Positions 19,552-29,085 of a stretch of 64,000 nucleotides of DNA are shown in pieces. The number at the start of each line of letters is the position of its first letter. Position 1 is the stretch's first letter. The stretch is from positions 3,622,150 to 3,686,149 of the forward strand of contig NZ_AP019783.1 of assembly GCF_019670005.1 (NCBI RefSeq), given 5' to 3'. The notes under the pieces are model-generated. The model saw nothing but the letters and a program-made list of their open reading frames with translations. It was not told where the DNA came from and searched no databases. This DNA is from Methylomagnum ishizawai (GTDB lineage: Bacteria > Pseudomonadota > Gammaproteobacteria > Methylococcales > Methylococcaceae). The position numbers and the translations under genes were made by a program.

Positions 19552-20793
19552 ATGGCAGCAAAAAACACCCCGCCCCCCGACAGCCCGCCCGTCCCGGCGA
19601 ACGCGCCCCCACCCCCCCTGCGGCTCAGGATCCTGGTCGCCGAGGATTCGGTCTCGGCCTTGCGGGTCATCACGACGATCCTGTCGGCCTCGGGCCATAC
19701 GGCGGTCGGGGTCGGCGATGGCATCGCCGCGGTGCGCGAATTCCAGAACCAATCCTTCGACCTGGTCCTGCTGGACATCCTCATGCCGGGCATGGACGGC
19801 TTCGAGGCCACCCGCGCCATCAAGCGGATCGCCGCCGAACGGGACGAATGGGTGCCGGTGCTGTTGATCAGCGCCGTGGAGCAACACGGGGCCATCGTCA
19901 AGGGGCTCTCGACCGGGGCCGACGATTTCATCCCCAAACCCTGGCTGATCGAAATCCTCGACGCCAAGATCGATGGCTTCGCCCAGTCCATCCAGGCCAT
20001 CCGGCAGATCCGCGCCCAGGAGGCGGAAGCCCGCGACATGGTGAAACGGCTGGCCGAACTGAACGCCCATACCCAAACCGAATTGGACATGGCGAACCGG
20101 ATCATGAACCGGCTGGTCTCCTGCGAGCGGCTCATCGATCCCCAGGTACGCCATTTCCTGCTGCCTTCCGACCGCTTCAGCGGCGACGTGGTCGCCATCT
20201 CCCGCGCACCGAACGGCACCCTCTACGCCATGCTGGCGGACGCCACCGGGCATGGCCTCACCGCCGCCATCAGCGTCCTGCCCGCGCTCTGGGTATTCGA
20301 AGGCATGGCCCGCAAGGGTATGCCGGTCGCGGATATCGCCGCCGAAATCAACCGCCGGCTGAAAGAAACGCTGCCGACCGGCTATTTCGTGGCGGCGCAT
20401 ATCGTCGCGCTGGACAGCGGCTCGGGGAAGCTGTGGATTTGGAGCGGGGGCATGCCTCCGGCCCTCTTGATCGACGACCAGTCCAATACCCTACAGGCAT
20501 TGGCTTCCCCCCACGTCGCCCTGGGCATCCTGGGCGGTGGCGCGTTCGATCCCACCTGCCAAGCCATAGGGGTCGATTTCCAGGGGCAATGCTTGCTGTA
20601 TTCGGACGGTGTGATCGAAGCCCGGGCCGGGGACGGTCCCATGCTGGGCGAAGAACGTTTGCTCGGGGCGTTGCTGGCTGCCGCACCGGGTGCCCGGATC
20701 GACCATGCGATCGATTTGGTCGAGGCGCATTTATCGGGACAGGCCCCGCCGGACGATACCTCCCTCCTCGCCATCATGCTGGCCGCCGATTGA
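19552..20793 (+). CDS. Response regulator with PP2C (SpoIIE/RsbU) phosphatase output
   Basis: A 413-residue protein. A Pro-rich N-terminus is followed by a receiver domain at residues 25-145, with acidic pocket ED (31-32), phospho-acceptor D75 (LVLLDILMPGMDG) and K129 (DDFIPKPW). A helical linker (AEARDMVKRLAELNAHTQTE) leads to a PP2C-type phosphatase at 190-413. Its metal Asp residues are in MLADATGHGL, LLYSDGVIEA and PPDDTSLLAIM. Such proteins dephosphorylate anti-anti-sigma STAS proteins in partner-switching pathways. No STAS or anti-sigma gene is adjacent. It resembles the protein encoded at 51071-52804, which adds a kinase-like ATPase domain. Confidence 0.92.
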   Translation: MAAKNTPPPDSPPVPANAPPPPLRLRILVAEDSVSALRVITTILSASGHTAVGVGDGIAAVREFQNQSFDLVLLDILMPGMDGFEATRAIKRIAAERDEWVPVLLISAVEQHGAIVKGLSTGADDFIPKPWLIEILDAKIDGFAQSIQAIRQIRAQEAEARDMVKRLAELNAHTQTELDMANRIMNRLVSCERLIDPQVRHFLLPSDRFSGDVVAISRAPNGTLYAMLADATGHGLTAAISVLPALWVFEGMARKGMPVADIAAEINRRLKETLPTGYFVAAHIVALDSGSGKLWIWSGGMPPALLIDDQSNTLQALASPHVALGILGGGAFDPTCQAIGVDFQGQCLLYSDGVIEARAGDGPMLGEERLLGALLAAAPGARIDHAIDLVEAHLSGQAPPDDTSLLAIMLAAD

Positions 20794-20961
20794 GTGGATT
20801 TCGGCGCATGAACCCGCGTTGTCCTTGCCGGGCCCGCCCTACTCTGTTTCGATAGCGACCGTCACGCCGGGTTGGCAAGAAAGCAGTATATTATTCCGAC
20901 ACCCCGTATCAGCGGAGCGCGGGGATTGCCCCCATCCATCATACCAGCGGCGAAAATATCC

Positions 20962-21459
20962 ATGCACCACCCCGAATACTTCGAAAGTATCCTGGCTTTC
21001 GTCCACGAAATCGGCATCGCTGTCGAATTGCAAGCGATCCCCGGTCCAAGCTTCTTGCCGGGGATCGCGATCCGGTCCGGGGCGCTGGTTGTGGACCCCG
21101 ACGCGCTACAGTGGCCCGGCGACATCCTGCACGAAGCGGGGCACCTGGCCGTCTTGCCGCCGGAGCGCAGGGCCGGGGCCTCGGACGACCTATCGGACAC
21201 CAGCATGCCCGGCGGAGGAGAACTGGAAGCCCTGGCCTGGTCGTTCGCGGCGGCGCATCGGTTGGGACTGCCCCCGTCCGTCCTGTTCCATCCCGGAGGC
21301 TACAAGGGACAGTCCGAAGGGCTGATCTTGTCCTACACCTTCGGCGTGTGCCCAGGTCTGAAGGGGCTTTGCGAGGCGGGCATGGCAACCGCGCCCGGCT
21401 TCGGCTCCACCGCCACGGCCCCGCCCTATCCCCATATGATTCGCTGGCTGCGGATGTAA
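20962..21459 (+). CDS. Putative metal-binding protein with HEAGH motif
   Basis: A 165-residue protein of no family I can name. It contains HEAGH in DILHEAGHLAVLPPERR (around residues 57-61), close to the zinc-binding HExxH motif but one residue shorter. A later stretch (EALAWSFAAAHRLGLPPS) carries Glu and His that could complete a metal site. The start at 20962 (MHHPEYFESILAFVHEIGI) looks like a true helix start; a TTG at 20872 would add 30 poorly structured residues. There is no signal peptide, so it is probably cytosolic. Proteolytic activity is not established. Confidence 0.7.
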   Translation: MHHPEYFESILAFVHEIGIAVELQAIPGPSFLPGIAIRSGALVVDPDALQWPGDILHEAGHLAVLPPERRAGASDDLSDTSMPGGGELEALAWSFAAAHRLGLPPSVLFHPGGYKGQSEGLILSYTFGVCPGLKGLCEAGMATAPGFGSTATAPPYPHMIRWLRM

Positions 21460-21547
21460 ATCCCCCCGCATGGCCGGAAAGCCACTTGAAGGGAGTAATA
21501 CCGGCCACATCCCTAACACGATACGGGCGGATGAACGGAAACGCCCC

Positions 21548-23134
21548 CTAAAACGGGTGATACTGGAACAACCAAGTCTCCGACACCGCCTTATCCTTGA
21601 GACGTAGGAAGCAACGCAATTCCACCGGGTCCGGCCCCTCGACCTTGAGGTCGAAGTGGGTGCGCCAATGCCCCGCCACATCGTCCGGCACCGGCTCGAT
21701 TTCCACCCGCGAAATCTCGCCCCGCGACGCCACGATCACCGGCTCCGGCTTCTCGCCCCAGGCCAGCGAATCCAACGGTTTCCCCAGGAATTCCACCATG
21801 AATTTACGCACGCCCTTGGGCCGGGGCTTGCCGGGTTGGCCGCCATTGCCCAGGCGGGTCGCGACGCAGCGGGCCAGCGGGAAGTTGTTCGGGTCTTCGT
21901 TCAGCCACGACAGCCGGTATTTGAATTCGTAGCTCTTGCCCGCCGTGGCCGGTTCCTTGGGCACCCACATCGCCACGATGTTGTCGTGGATTTCGTCGTC
22001 GGTGGGGATTTCGGTCAACTGCACCGCGCCCTCGCCCCAATCGCCCAGCGGTTCCACCCAGGCGCAGGGCCGCAGGTGGTAGCGCACCCCGTCCTGGTAA
22101 TGGTCGAACAGCCGGTCGCGCTGGAACAGGCCATAGCCCTTGGGCGCTTTATCCATGAAGCTCGACACCGAAACCTGGGGCGGATTGTTCAAGGGCCGCC
22201 ACAGGTGTTCGCCATTGCCGTTCAGCATCGCCAGCCCGTCGGAGTCGTGGACTTCGGGCCGCCAATCGCTGCCCGCGGCCTTGGCGGTTTCCGAGAACCA
22301 ATACATCGAGGTCAAGGGCGCGATGCCCAGGCGCTCGATATCCTTGCGCAGGAACAAGGCCGATTCGATCAGCATCGCCACGCCCTTGCCGCGGCTCAGG
22401 GCGAAGCGATAGGCACCGCTGAGGCTGGGACCGTCGAGCAAGGCATAGATGACGACGGGATCGGTGGGCTTGGGCGCGGGCTCGAACCAGAACGCCACGA
22501 AATCGGGGAATTCCTCCGGGTTGGAAGTGCCCGGCGCGATGGCGATGCCACGGGCGGACAGGCCGATCTGGCCCTGGTCGCCATTCGCGCCCACCGCCCG
22601 GAAATAGGACGCGCCCAGGAAGGTGGCCCAGGGTTCCAGTTTCTTCCAATCCGGCCCGCCGCGCTTCTCATGCACCCAGAACCCGGCGAAGGCCGAAGGC
22701 TCCGGCGCGAGCTGACGGGCCACATGGTCGGGACCGGCGGCGAACAAATCCGGGTCGTAGGCGATTTGGCGGGCTTGCCCATGCTCGACCACGTTCATTT
22801 TCACGGTCTTGGGGAAGAACATCCCCACATGCTGGAAGCTGATGGGATAGGCGCTGCCGCCCTCGGCCCAGAGCGCGGCGTCCTTGCGGTATTGCAGCTT
22901 GCCGTGGGCGTCGTAGTCGATCTGCTGGACGATGGCGGGATCGGGACGCGGCGGCGGGGCGTATTCGCGGGCGGCGGCTTCGCGGGCCATCGCCTTGAGC
23001 GCGTCGAAGCCGAACGGCGTGGCCGGGCCGAATTGCAGTTTGGCGGGATTGGCCTGGGCGGCCGGTATCCTGAGGGCGTAGAGGGCGTTGACGGCGAGGG
23101 AGAGTTGCAAAAAGTGTCGGCGCGTTAAGCTCAT
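21548..23134 (-). CDS. opgD: Glucan biosynthesis protein, OpgD/MdoG family, Tat-exported
   Basis: A 528-residue periplasmic protein needed for osmoregulated periplasmic glucan backbone structure. The N-terminus LTRRHFLQLSLAVNALYAL is a twin-arginine signal, which distinguishes OpgD from the Sec-exported OpgG. The mature part begins with the family pattern FGFDALKAMAREAAAREY and continues through DYDAHGKLQYRKDAALW and FHHVG-like FQHVGMFFP. The C-terminal beta domain ends AVSETWLFQYHPF. The start at 23134 places the twin-arginine motif near residue 5; twelve further upstream codons are possible but unneeded. The glucosyltransferase gene opgH is not beside it. It lies downstream of the GST gene on the same strand. 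Confidence 0.88.
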   Translation of the reverse strand: MSLTRRHFLQLSLAVNALYALRIPAAQANPAKLQFGPATPFGFDALKAMAREAAAREYAPPPRPDPAIVQQIDYDAHGKLQYRKDAALWAEGGSAYPISFQHVGMFFPKTVKMNVVEHGQARQIAYDPDLFAAGPDHVARQLAPEPSAFAGFWVHEKRGGPDWKKLEPWATFLGASYFRAVGANGDQGQIGLSARGIAIAPGTSNPEEFPDFVAFWFEPAPKPTDPVVIYALLDGPSLSGAYRFALSRGKGVAMLIESALFLRKDIERLGIAPLTSMYWFSETAKAAGSDWRPEVHDSDGLAMLNGNGEHLWRPLNNPPQVSVSSFMDKAPKGYGLFQRDRLFDHYQDGVRYHLRPCAWVEPLGDWGEGAVQLTEIPTDDEIHDNIVAMWVPKEPATAGKSYEFKYRLSWLNEDPNNFPLARCVATRLGNGGQPGKPRPKGVRKFMVEFLGKPLDSLAWGEKPEPVIVASRGEISRVEIEPVPDDVAGHWRTHFDLKVEGPDPVELRCFLRLKDKAVSETWLFQYHPF

Positions 23135-23203
23135 AGGAATTCCATGGACAGGGAGTAGTGGCCGGGACACTAGGCCCGGCCTGTTATTTTCACAGCGTGC
23201 GCA

Positions 23204-23857
23204 TCAATCTTCAAAAGCCGGGATGATCTCGGTTTCGGCCTGGCCCGCCCCGATCCATTCCAGCATCGCCGGATGGCCCAGCACCGTGTCGCGATAGGCG
23301 CGGGCCACCGCGTCGGCTTCGAGTTGGTAGGTCCAAAAGCGCAGGGCGACCGGCGCGTACATGGCGTCGGCGATGGTGAAGCGCCCGAACAGCCAGGGAC
23401 CGCCCTCGGCCCGTTCCCGGCAGTCCCGCCAGATCCGCCCGATCCGGGCCACGTCCCGATGCACCGCTTCCGGTGGCTCCTTGCGGGGCGGGGCCGGTGG
23501 ACGGCGGCAATTCATCCCGCAATGGGTCCGCAGCGCCTGGAAGCCGGAATGCATTTCCGCCGAGAGGGCGCGGGCCAGGGCGCGGGCGGCGGGCGCTTCA
23601 GGCCAGCCCTGGGTTGCCGGGTAGCGCTCGGCCAGATATTCCAGGATGGCGAGCGAATCCCACACCGTGATGCCGCCGTCCACCAGCACCGGCACCTTGC
23701 CCGCCGGGCTGTGGGCCGCGATGCGGGCCTGGGAATCCTCCCGGTATAGCGGGATGCGGATTTCCTCGAACGGGATGCCGTGGTGCTTGAGGAACAGCCA
23801 GGGGCGCAGGGACCAGGAAGAATAGTTTTTGTTGCCGATAACCAAGGTCGGATTCAT
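23204..23857 (-). CDS. Glutathione S-transferase
   Basis: A 217-residue cytosolic enzyme. The thioredoxin-like N-terminal domain opens with NPTLVIGNKNYSSWSLRPWLFL. The Ser pair in NYSSWSLRP matches the catalytic Ser region of zeta/theta-like GSTs. The cis-Pro is in SPAGKVPVLVDGG, and the glutathione gamma-Glu contact follows in VWDSLAILEYLAERYP. The helical C-terminal domain carries the N-capping box in LFGRFTIADAMYAPV. The start at 23857 has an AGGA ribosome binding site. It is 124 bp downstream of the glutathione peroxidase gene on the same strand, so the two thiol-defence genes may be co-regulated. Confidence 0.93.
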   Translation of the reverse strand: MNPTLVIGNKNYSSWSLRPWLFLKHHGIPFEEIRIPLYREDSQARIAAHSPAGKVPVLVDGGITVWDSLAILEYLAERYPATQGWPEAPAARALARALSAEMHSGFQALRTHCGMNCRRPPAPPRKEPPEAVHRDVARIGRIWRDCRERAEGGPWLFGRFTIADAMYAPVALRFWTYQLEADAVARAYRDTVLGHPAMLEWIGAGQAETEIIPAFED

Positions 23858-23981
23858 GGCGTCGATTTCCTGAAGTGAAGGGTGCCGCCGCCGGTCCCGC
23901 GCCGGCGGGACCGGCCCGGCGGGCGCTGTTATGACAAATATCGCCGTCCGGGGCAATGGGGCGGATCGCCGGTTCGGAAGC

Positions 23982-24473
23982 TCAGGCCGTTCCCAACGCC
24001 GCCTCGATATCCTCCACCAGTTCCTCCGGCTTGGTCATCGAGCCGTAGCGCTTGACCGGCTTGCCCTCGCGGTCGATCAGGAACTTGGTGAAATTCCACT
24101 TGATGCCCTCGCTGCCCAAGGTGCCGGGCAAGGCGTGCTTGAGATAGGCGAACACCGGATGGGCACCCTCCCCGTTCACCTCGACCTTCTCCGACAAAGG
24201 GAAACTCACGCCGTAGTTCTTCTCGCAGAACGCGCCGATCTCCATGGCGTCGCCCGGTTCCTGCGCCCCGAATTGATTGCAGGGGAAACCGACCACCACC
24301 AAGCCCCGGTCTTTGTAGTCCCGGTACAGCGTTTCCAGCCCGGCGTATTGCGGGGTGAAACCGCAGCGGCTGGCGGTGTTGACGACGAGGATGGCCTTGC
24401 CCCGGAATTGGGCGAAATCCAGGGGTTCGCCGCTCAGGGTCCGGGTTTGGAAGTGATAGATTTCAGCGCTCAT
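23982..24473 (-). CDS. Glutathione peroxidase (Cys-type)
   Basis: A 163-residue thioredoxin-fold peroxidase. The active-site Cys is C37 in VNTASRCGFTPQY. The second conserved block is VVGFPCNQFGAQEPG, with Gln and a Cys at 65. The catalytic Trp and Asn are in IKWNFTKFLIDREG. It has cysteine rather than selenocysteine and lacks the dimerisation loop, as in bacterial BtuE/Gpx proteins that often use thioredoxin. It reduces hydrogen and lipid peroxides in the cytosol. It is divergent from ntrB and upstream of the GST gene. Confidence 0.95.
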   Translation of the reverse strand: MSAEIYHFQTRTLSGEPLDFAQFRGKAILVVNTASRCGFTPQYAGLETLYRDYKDRGLVVVGFPCNQFGAQEPGDAMEIGAFCEKNYGVSFPLSEKVEVNGEGAHPVFAYLKHALPGTLGSEGIKWNFTKFLIDREGKPVKRYGSMTKPEELVEDIEAALGTA

Positions 24474-24786
24474 GGTCGGCTCCTATGGGATGGAGGAACG
24501 GGGTTGTTCCTAAGCGCCGCAGTTTACGCCGATTCGGGCCGATCCCGCGCCCATGGGTCCCGGCGCTAGAACGCGGCGACCAAACGCACCACTCTGGGGC
24601 ATACCTCCATCGGCGCAAATGAATCGCACCAAAATAGGCCATAATTCCCATTGTGTGGTTCCGGTTTCCCGCCGGAAACCCGCACGGAACCCCAACCCGA
24701 CCCCGGCGTCCGGCCCGCCATCGGCGCATCCCCGCGACCTAAGGGCAGCCGGTGGACATGGCCCCCATATTGCTTCGCAAGCCGCA
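24474..24786. promoter_or_regulatory. Divergent promoter region with possible NtrC-like site
   Basis: This 313-bp gap lies between the peroxidase gene and ntrB. Around 24624-24640 it holds TCGCACCAAAATAGGCCA, which resembles the NtrC site TGCACCAAAATGGTGCA in the left half and centre but poorly in the right half. It lies about 150 bp upstream of ntrB, so autoregulation is possible. No other element is seen. Confidence 0.3.
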
Positions 24787-25852
24787 ATGAACCACGAAGA
24801 CACCCCCAACCTGCACCATCGCATCCTCGACCATCTCACCGACGCCGTCTTGCTGTTCGACCCGGAATACCGGCTGGTCTACATCAACATGGCGGGCGAG
24901 ATGCTGTTCGCCGTGAGCGCCCGCCAAGTGTTGGGCGTCCGGGCCGAGGAAATCTTTTTCCTGTACGACAAGGACATCGAAAAAGACTTGCAGCGCACCT
25001 TGGAACACGCCGAGACCCTGACCAAGCGCAACCTCGCGCTGGAACTGCCCAGCCAACCCATCACGGTGAACCTGACCCTCACCCCGATGATGGAACAGGA
25101 CCGGCGGGTGGCCGCCCTGGTGCAGATCGAGCAGGTGGATAGGCACCTCCGCATCTCGATGGAAGAGCAATTGCTGGCCCAGCAAAACGCCGCCCGGATG
25201 CTGCTCAGGGGCTTGGCCCACGAGATCAAGAACCCGCTGGGGGGACTCCGCGGCGCGGCCCAACTGCTGGACCGGGAACTGCCCGACGCGGAACTGCGCG
25301 AATACACCAAGATCATCATGGAGGAATCCGACCGCCTGCAATCGCTGGTGGACCGGATGCTGGCCCCCAACAAACCGCCCCACAAAGCCCCGCTCAACAT
25401 CCACCGCGTGCTGGAACGGGTCCGGCAATTGGTGCAGGTCGAAGCCCCGCCCGGCGTGGTGATCGAACGCGATTACGACCCCAGCCTGCCCACGGTCAAC
25501 GGCGACAGCGACCAACTGATCCAGGCCATCCTCAACGTGGTCCGCAACGCCGCCCAGGCCGTGGGCCAGCAAGGCCGCATCCTGATCCGCACCCGCATCC
25601 ACCGCCAAGTGACCATCGGCCACCGCAAAAGCCGCCACGCGCTCAAGGTCGAAGTCATCGACGACGGCCCCGGCATCAAGCCGGAACTGCTGGGCCAGAT
25701 TTTCTACCCCATGGTCACGGGCCGGGCCGATGGCACCGGACTCGGGCTGTCCATCGCCCAATCGCTCATCAACCAGCATGGCGGCTTGGTGGAATGTTCG
25801 AGCGCGCCGGGGCACACGGTGTTTTCCATTTTTTTGCCGCTGGAGAAAGAAC

Positions 25853-25860
<8 letters not shown>
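24787..25860 (+). CDS. glnL: Nitrogen regulation histidine kinase NtrB
   Basis: A 357-residue soluble sensor kinase/phosphatase. A PAS domain covers residues 10-120 (HLTDAVLLFDPEYRLVYINM). The phospho-acceptor is H145 in LRGLAHEIKNPLGGLRGAAQ. The ATPase domain has the N box in AILNVVRNAAQA, the G1 box VIDDGPGIKPELL, the F box IFYPMVTGR and the G2 box DGTGLGLSIAQSLI. There are no membrane segments, as in NtrB. The kinase is controlled by PII and phosphorylates NtrC, whose gene starts eight bases before this stop. The start at 24787 fits the NtrB N-terminus. glnA, the usual upstream neighbour, is absent. Confidence 0.95.
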
Positions 25861-27268
<1,408 letters not shown>

Positions 27269-27350
27269 AACCGTCTCCAGCCCGGTGCGGAACGACGCCG
27301 CGCCGGGTCCGCACCCATTCAAACCCATGCGCCTTTGCGAGGATACGCCG

Positions 27351-27827
27351 ATGAACAGCGTGCTGAAGCTTTGCCAAGGATTGCCGGAACAGCGGTTCGC
27401 GCCCGCCGAGGTCTTGCTGGCGGAAGGCGGGACGGATGGGAAGCTATATGTCCTGATCGAAGGCGAGGTGGAGATTTCCAAGGAAGACACCCCCCTCCAC
27501 ACCCAGGACGATCCCGGCGCGATCTTCGGGGAAGTGTCGGTCCTGTTGCACCTGCCGCACACCGCGACCGTGACCGCCACCCGGCCCTGCCGCGCCTACC
27601 GGATCGACGACGGCACGGCCTTCCTGCGCGACCATCCCGATTTCGCCTTCCACCTCTCGACCCTGCTGGCCCGGCGGCTCCACAGCATCACCGGCTATCT
27701 GGTGGACCTGAAACGGCAGTTCGCCGACCACGCGGACCATTTCGGCCTGGTGGACGAGGTGCTGGACAACCTCCTCTACCAACAACCTTGGCCCGTCCCC
27801 CCCGACCCCGAACGCTATCCGCAATAG
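27351..27827 (+). CDS. Cyclic-nucleotide-binding domain protein without DNA-binding domain
   Basis: A 158-residue protein made almost entirely of a CRP-like cyclic-nucleotide-binding fold. The beta-roll reads FAPAEVLLAEGGTDGKLYVLIEGEVEISKED. The phosphate-binding cassette appears as IFGEVSVLLHLPHTATVTA, with Gly-Glu at the cNMP phosphate site and Thr in place of the usual Arg-Thr/Ser. A helix (FLRDHPDFAFHLSTLLARRL) follows. The C-terminus ends before any helix-turn-helix, so it is not a transcription factor. The start at 27351 has a GAGGA ribosome binding site. It lies 82 bp after ntrC, and its 3' end overlaps the convergent phosphoesterase gene by 13 bp. Confidence 0.85.
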   Translation: MNSVLKLCQGLPEQRFAPAEVLLAEGGTDGKLYVLIEGEVEISKEDTPLHTQDDPGAIFGEVSVLLHLPHTATVTATRPCRAYRIDDGTAFLRDHPDFAFHLSTLLARRLHSITGYLVDLKRQFADHADHFGLVDEVLDNLLYQQPWPVPPDPERYPQ

Positions 27828-28603
27828 CGCTTGTCCAGCCAAGCCGGCGCTTCCCGCACCGGCCTGGGCCGGAGCGGGGCCATGGCATCCAGCGCGATTT
27901 CCTCCACCACCTCGCACGAGGCCCACAAGGCCCGCCGCGCCTGGGTGTCGAGGATGATATGGGCCGGCACCGGCCCGAGCTGCCGCCCCGGATTGAACAC
28001 CCAGGTTCCACCGATCCGGTCCACCCAGGAGCCGCCTTGCTGGAACGGCGATTGGTGGACATGGCCGACCAGCACCATGCTGGGCGCGAACCGGGCGATC
28101 CATTCCACCAACTGCGCGTCCCCGCCATAGCGCCGCCCGCTCCAACTGGTGGGCGAAGCGTCCGGCGGCGCGTGGTAGATCCAAATCCATTGCGCCTTGG
28201 TTTTCCGGCTATCCCGCTCGATCTGTTCCCCCACCCTGGCGCAACGCTTCGGCCCGTCCCACCACGGGCAGATGGTGAACAGGATATCCTCGAGTTCCAG
28301 GCTGTCCTCGTCGGTGGGGATGCCGAATTGCCGGGTCATCAGTATCCAGCGGGCATATTTCTCGTCGTGGAAATCGCGGGCATCCAGGTCGTGGTTGCCC
28401 GAGCAAACCACGACACGGGTCTTGGCGCACATCCGCTTGAGGTAGGACAGGATGACGGTGATCTGGACCTGTAGGTCCACCGCCGAGGCGATGTCCAAAT
28501 GATCGCCCGCGATGACGACCACATCGTAGGCGGAGGCTTGCTGCAATACCCAATCGAATTGCTTCAAGGTGTAATGCAAGTCGGAAACCAGCAGGCATTT
28601 CAT
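27815..28603 (-). CDS. Calcineurin-like metallophosphoesterase
   Basis: A 262-residue cytosolic phosphoesterase. Metal-site motifs appear in order: DLHYT (residues 8-12), GDHLD (33-37), GNHDL (69-73), YHAPPD and GHVHQSPF. The GHVH motif and the D-x-H opening are typical of the calcineurin family. Position 33 reads GDHLD where most members have GDxxD or GDLVD. The start at 28603 directly opens the first strand (MKCLLVSDLHYTLKQF). Possible substrates include phosphodiesters or cyclic nucleotides. The neighbouring convergent cNMP-binding gene makes cyclic nucleotide an attractive but unproven substrate. Confidence 0.9.
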   Translation of the reverse strand: MKCLLVSDLHYTLKQFDWVLQQASAYDVVVIAGDHLDIASAVDLQVQITVILSYLKRMCAKTRVVVCSGNHDLDARDFHDEKYARWILMTRQFGIPTDEDSLELEDILFTICPWWDGPKRCARVGEQIERDSRKTKAQWIWIYHAPPDASPTSWSGRRYGGDAQLVEWIARFAPSMVLVGHVHQSPFQQGGSWVDRIGGTWVFNPGRQLGPVPAHIILDTQARRALWASCEVVEEIALDAMAPLRPRPVREAPAWLDKRYCG

Positions 28604-29085
28604 ACGCTTATTCCATAGCGGGGCGTTATTTTTCGGGCCGGCCGGGCGGGTATTGTTTTGGCGGACCGCTACGGTTCGGGCTGGAAAGCGGTTGCGTCCA
28701 TTCATCCATGGGATGGGACGGTGCCGTGCCGGGGCGGGAAAGCATATAGACAAATGCTATCGACTCCAAGCTTTCCGCGCGGCCATTGCGGGACCGCGAG
28801 CGATGGAGCGGCATCCTCGAACAACCCACGTCCACCTCCTTCCGCCGCGAACCACTTGAAATATTAAGGTTTAGACGCGGACCGCCGGGTGTTTCCACCG
28901 TCCCGGCGCTCGCCACGGCCACCGCCCAGGGCTGCGCTCCCCCACCACTTCCCCGAACATGTCCTAAGCTTCCCATGAGTTTCGATATAACCCCTTGAAC
29001 CACAGGCGGCGGGCCTCCCTCTCCCGTGCCCGCCCGCCCTGGTTCACCCCGGAATCTGGGCCAACCTTCAACCAGGAGTCCCCCG
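28604..29085. other. Intergenic region upstream of the chemoreceptor gene
   Basis: These 482 bp between divergent genes contain no convincing coding frame or RNA gene. The last 130 bp are more AT-rich (TAAGCTTCCCATGAGTTTCG) and presumably carry the chemoreceptor promoter. A sigma28-like box was considered, but its spacing is two bases off. Confidence 0.5.

Noticed and set aside
28964-28990. Sigma28 (FliA) promoter in front of the chemoreceptor gene
   Set aside because: TAAGCTT and CGATAT resemble the boxes, but the distance is two bases too short and the boxes deviate.
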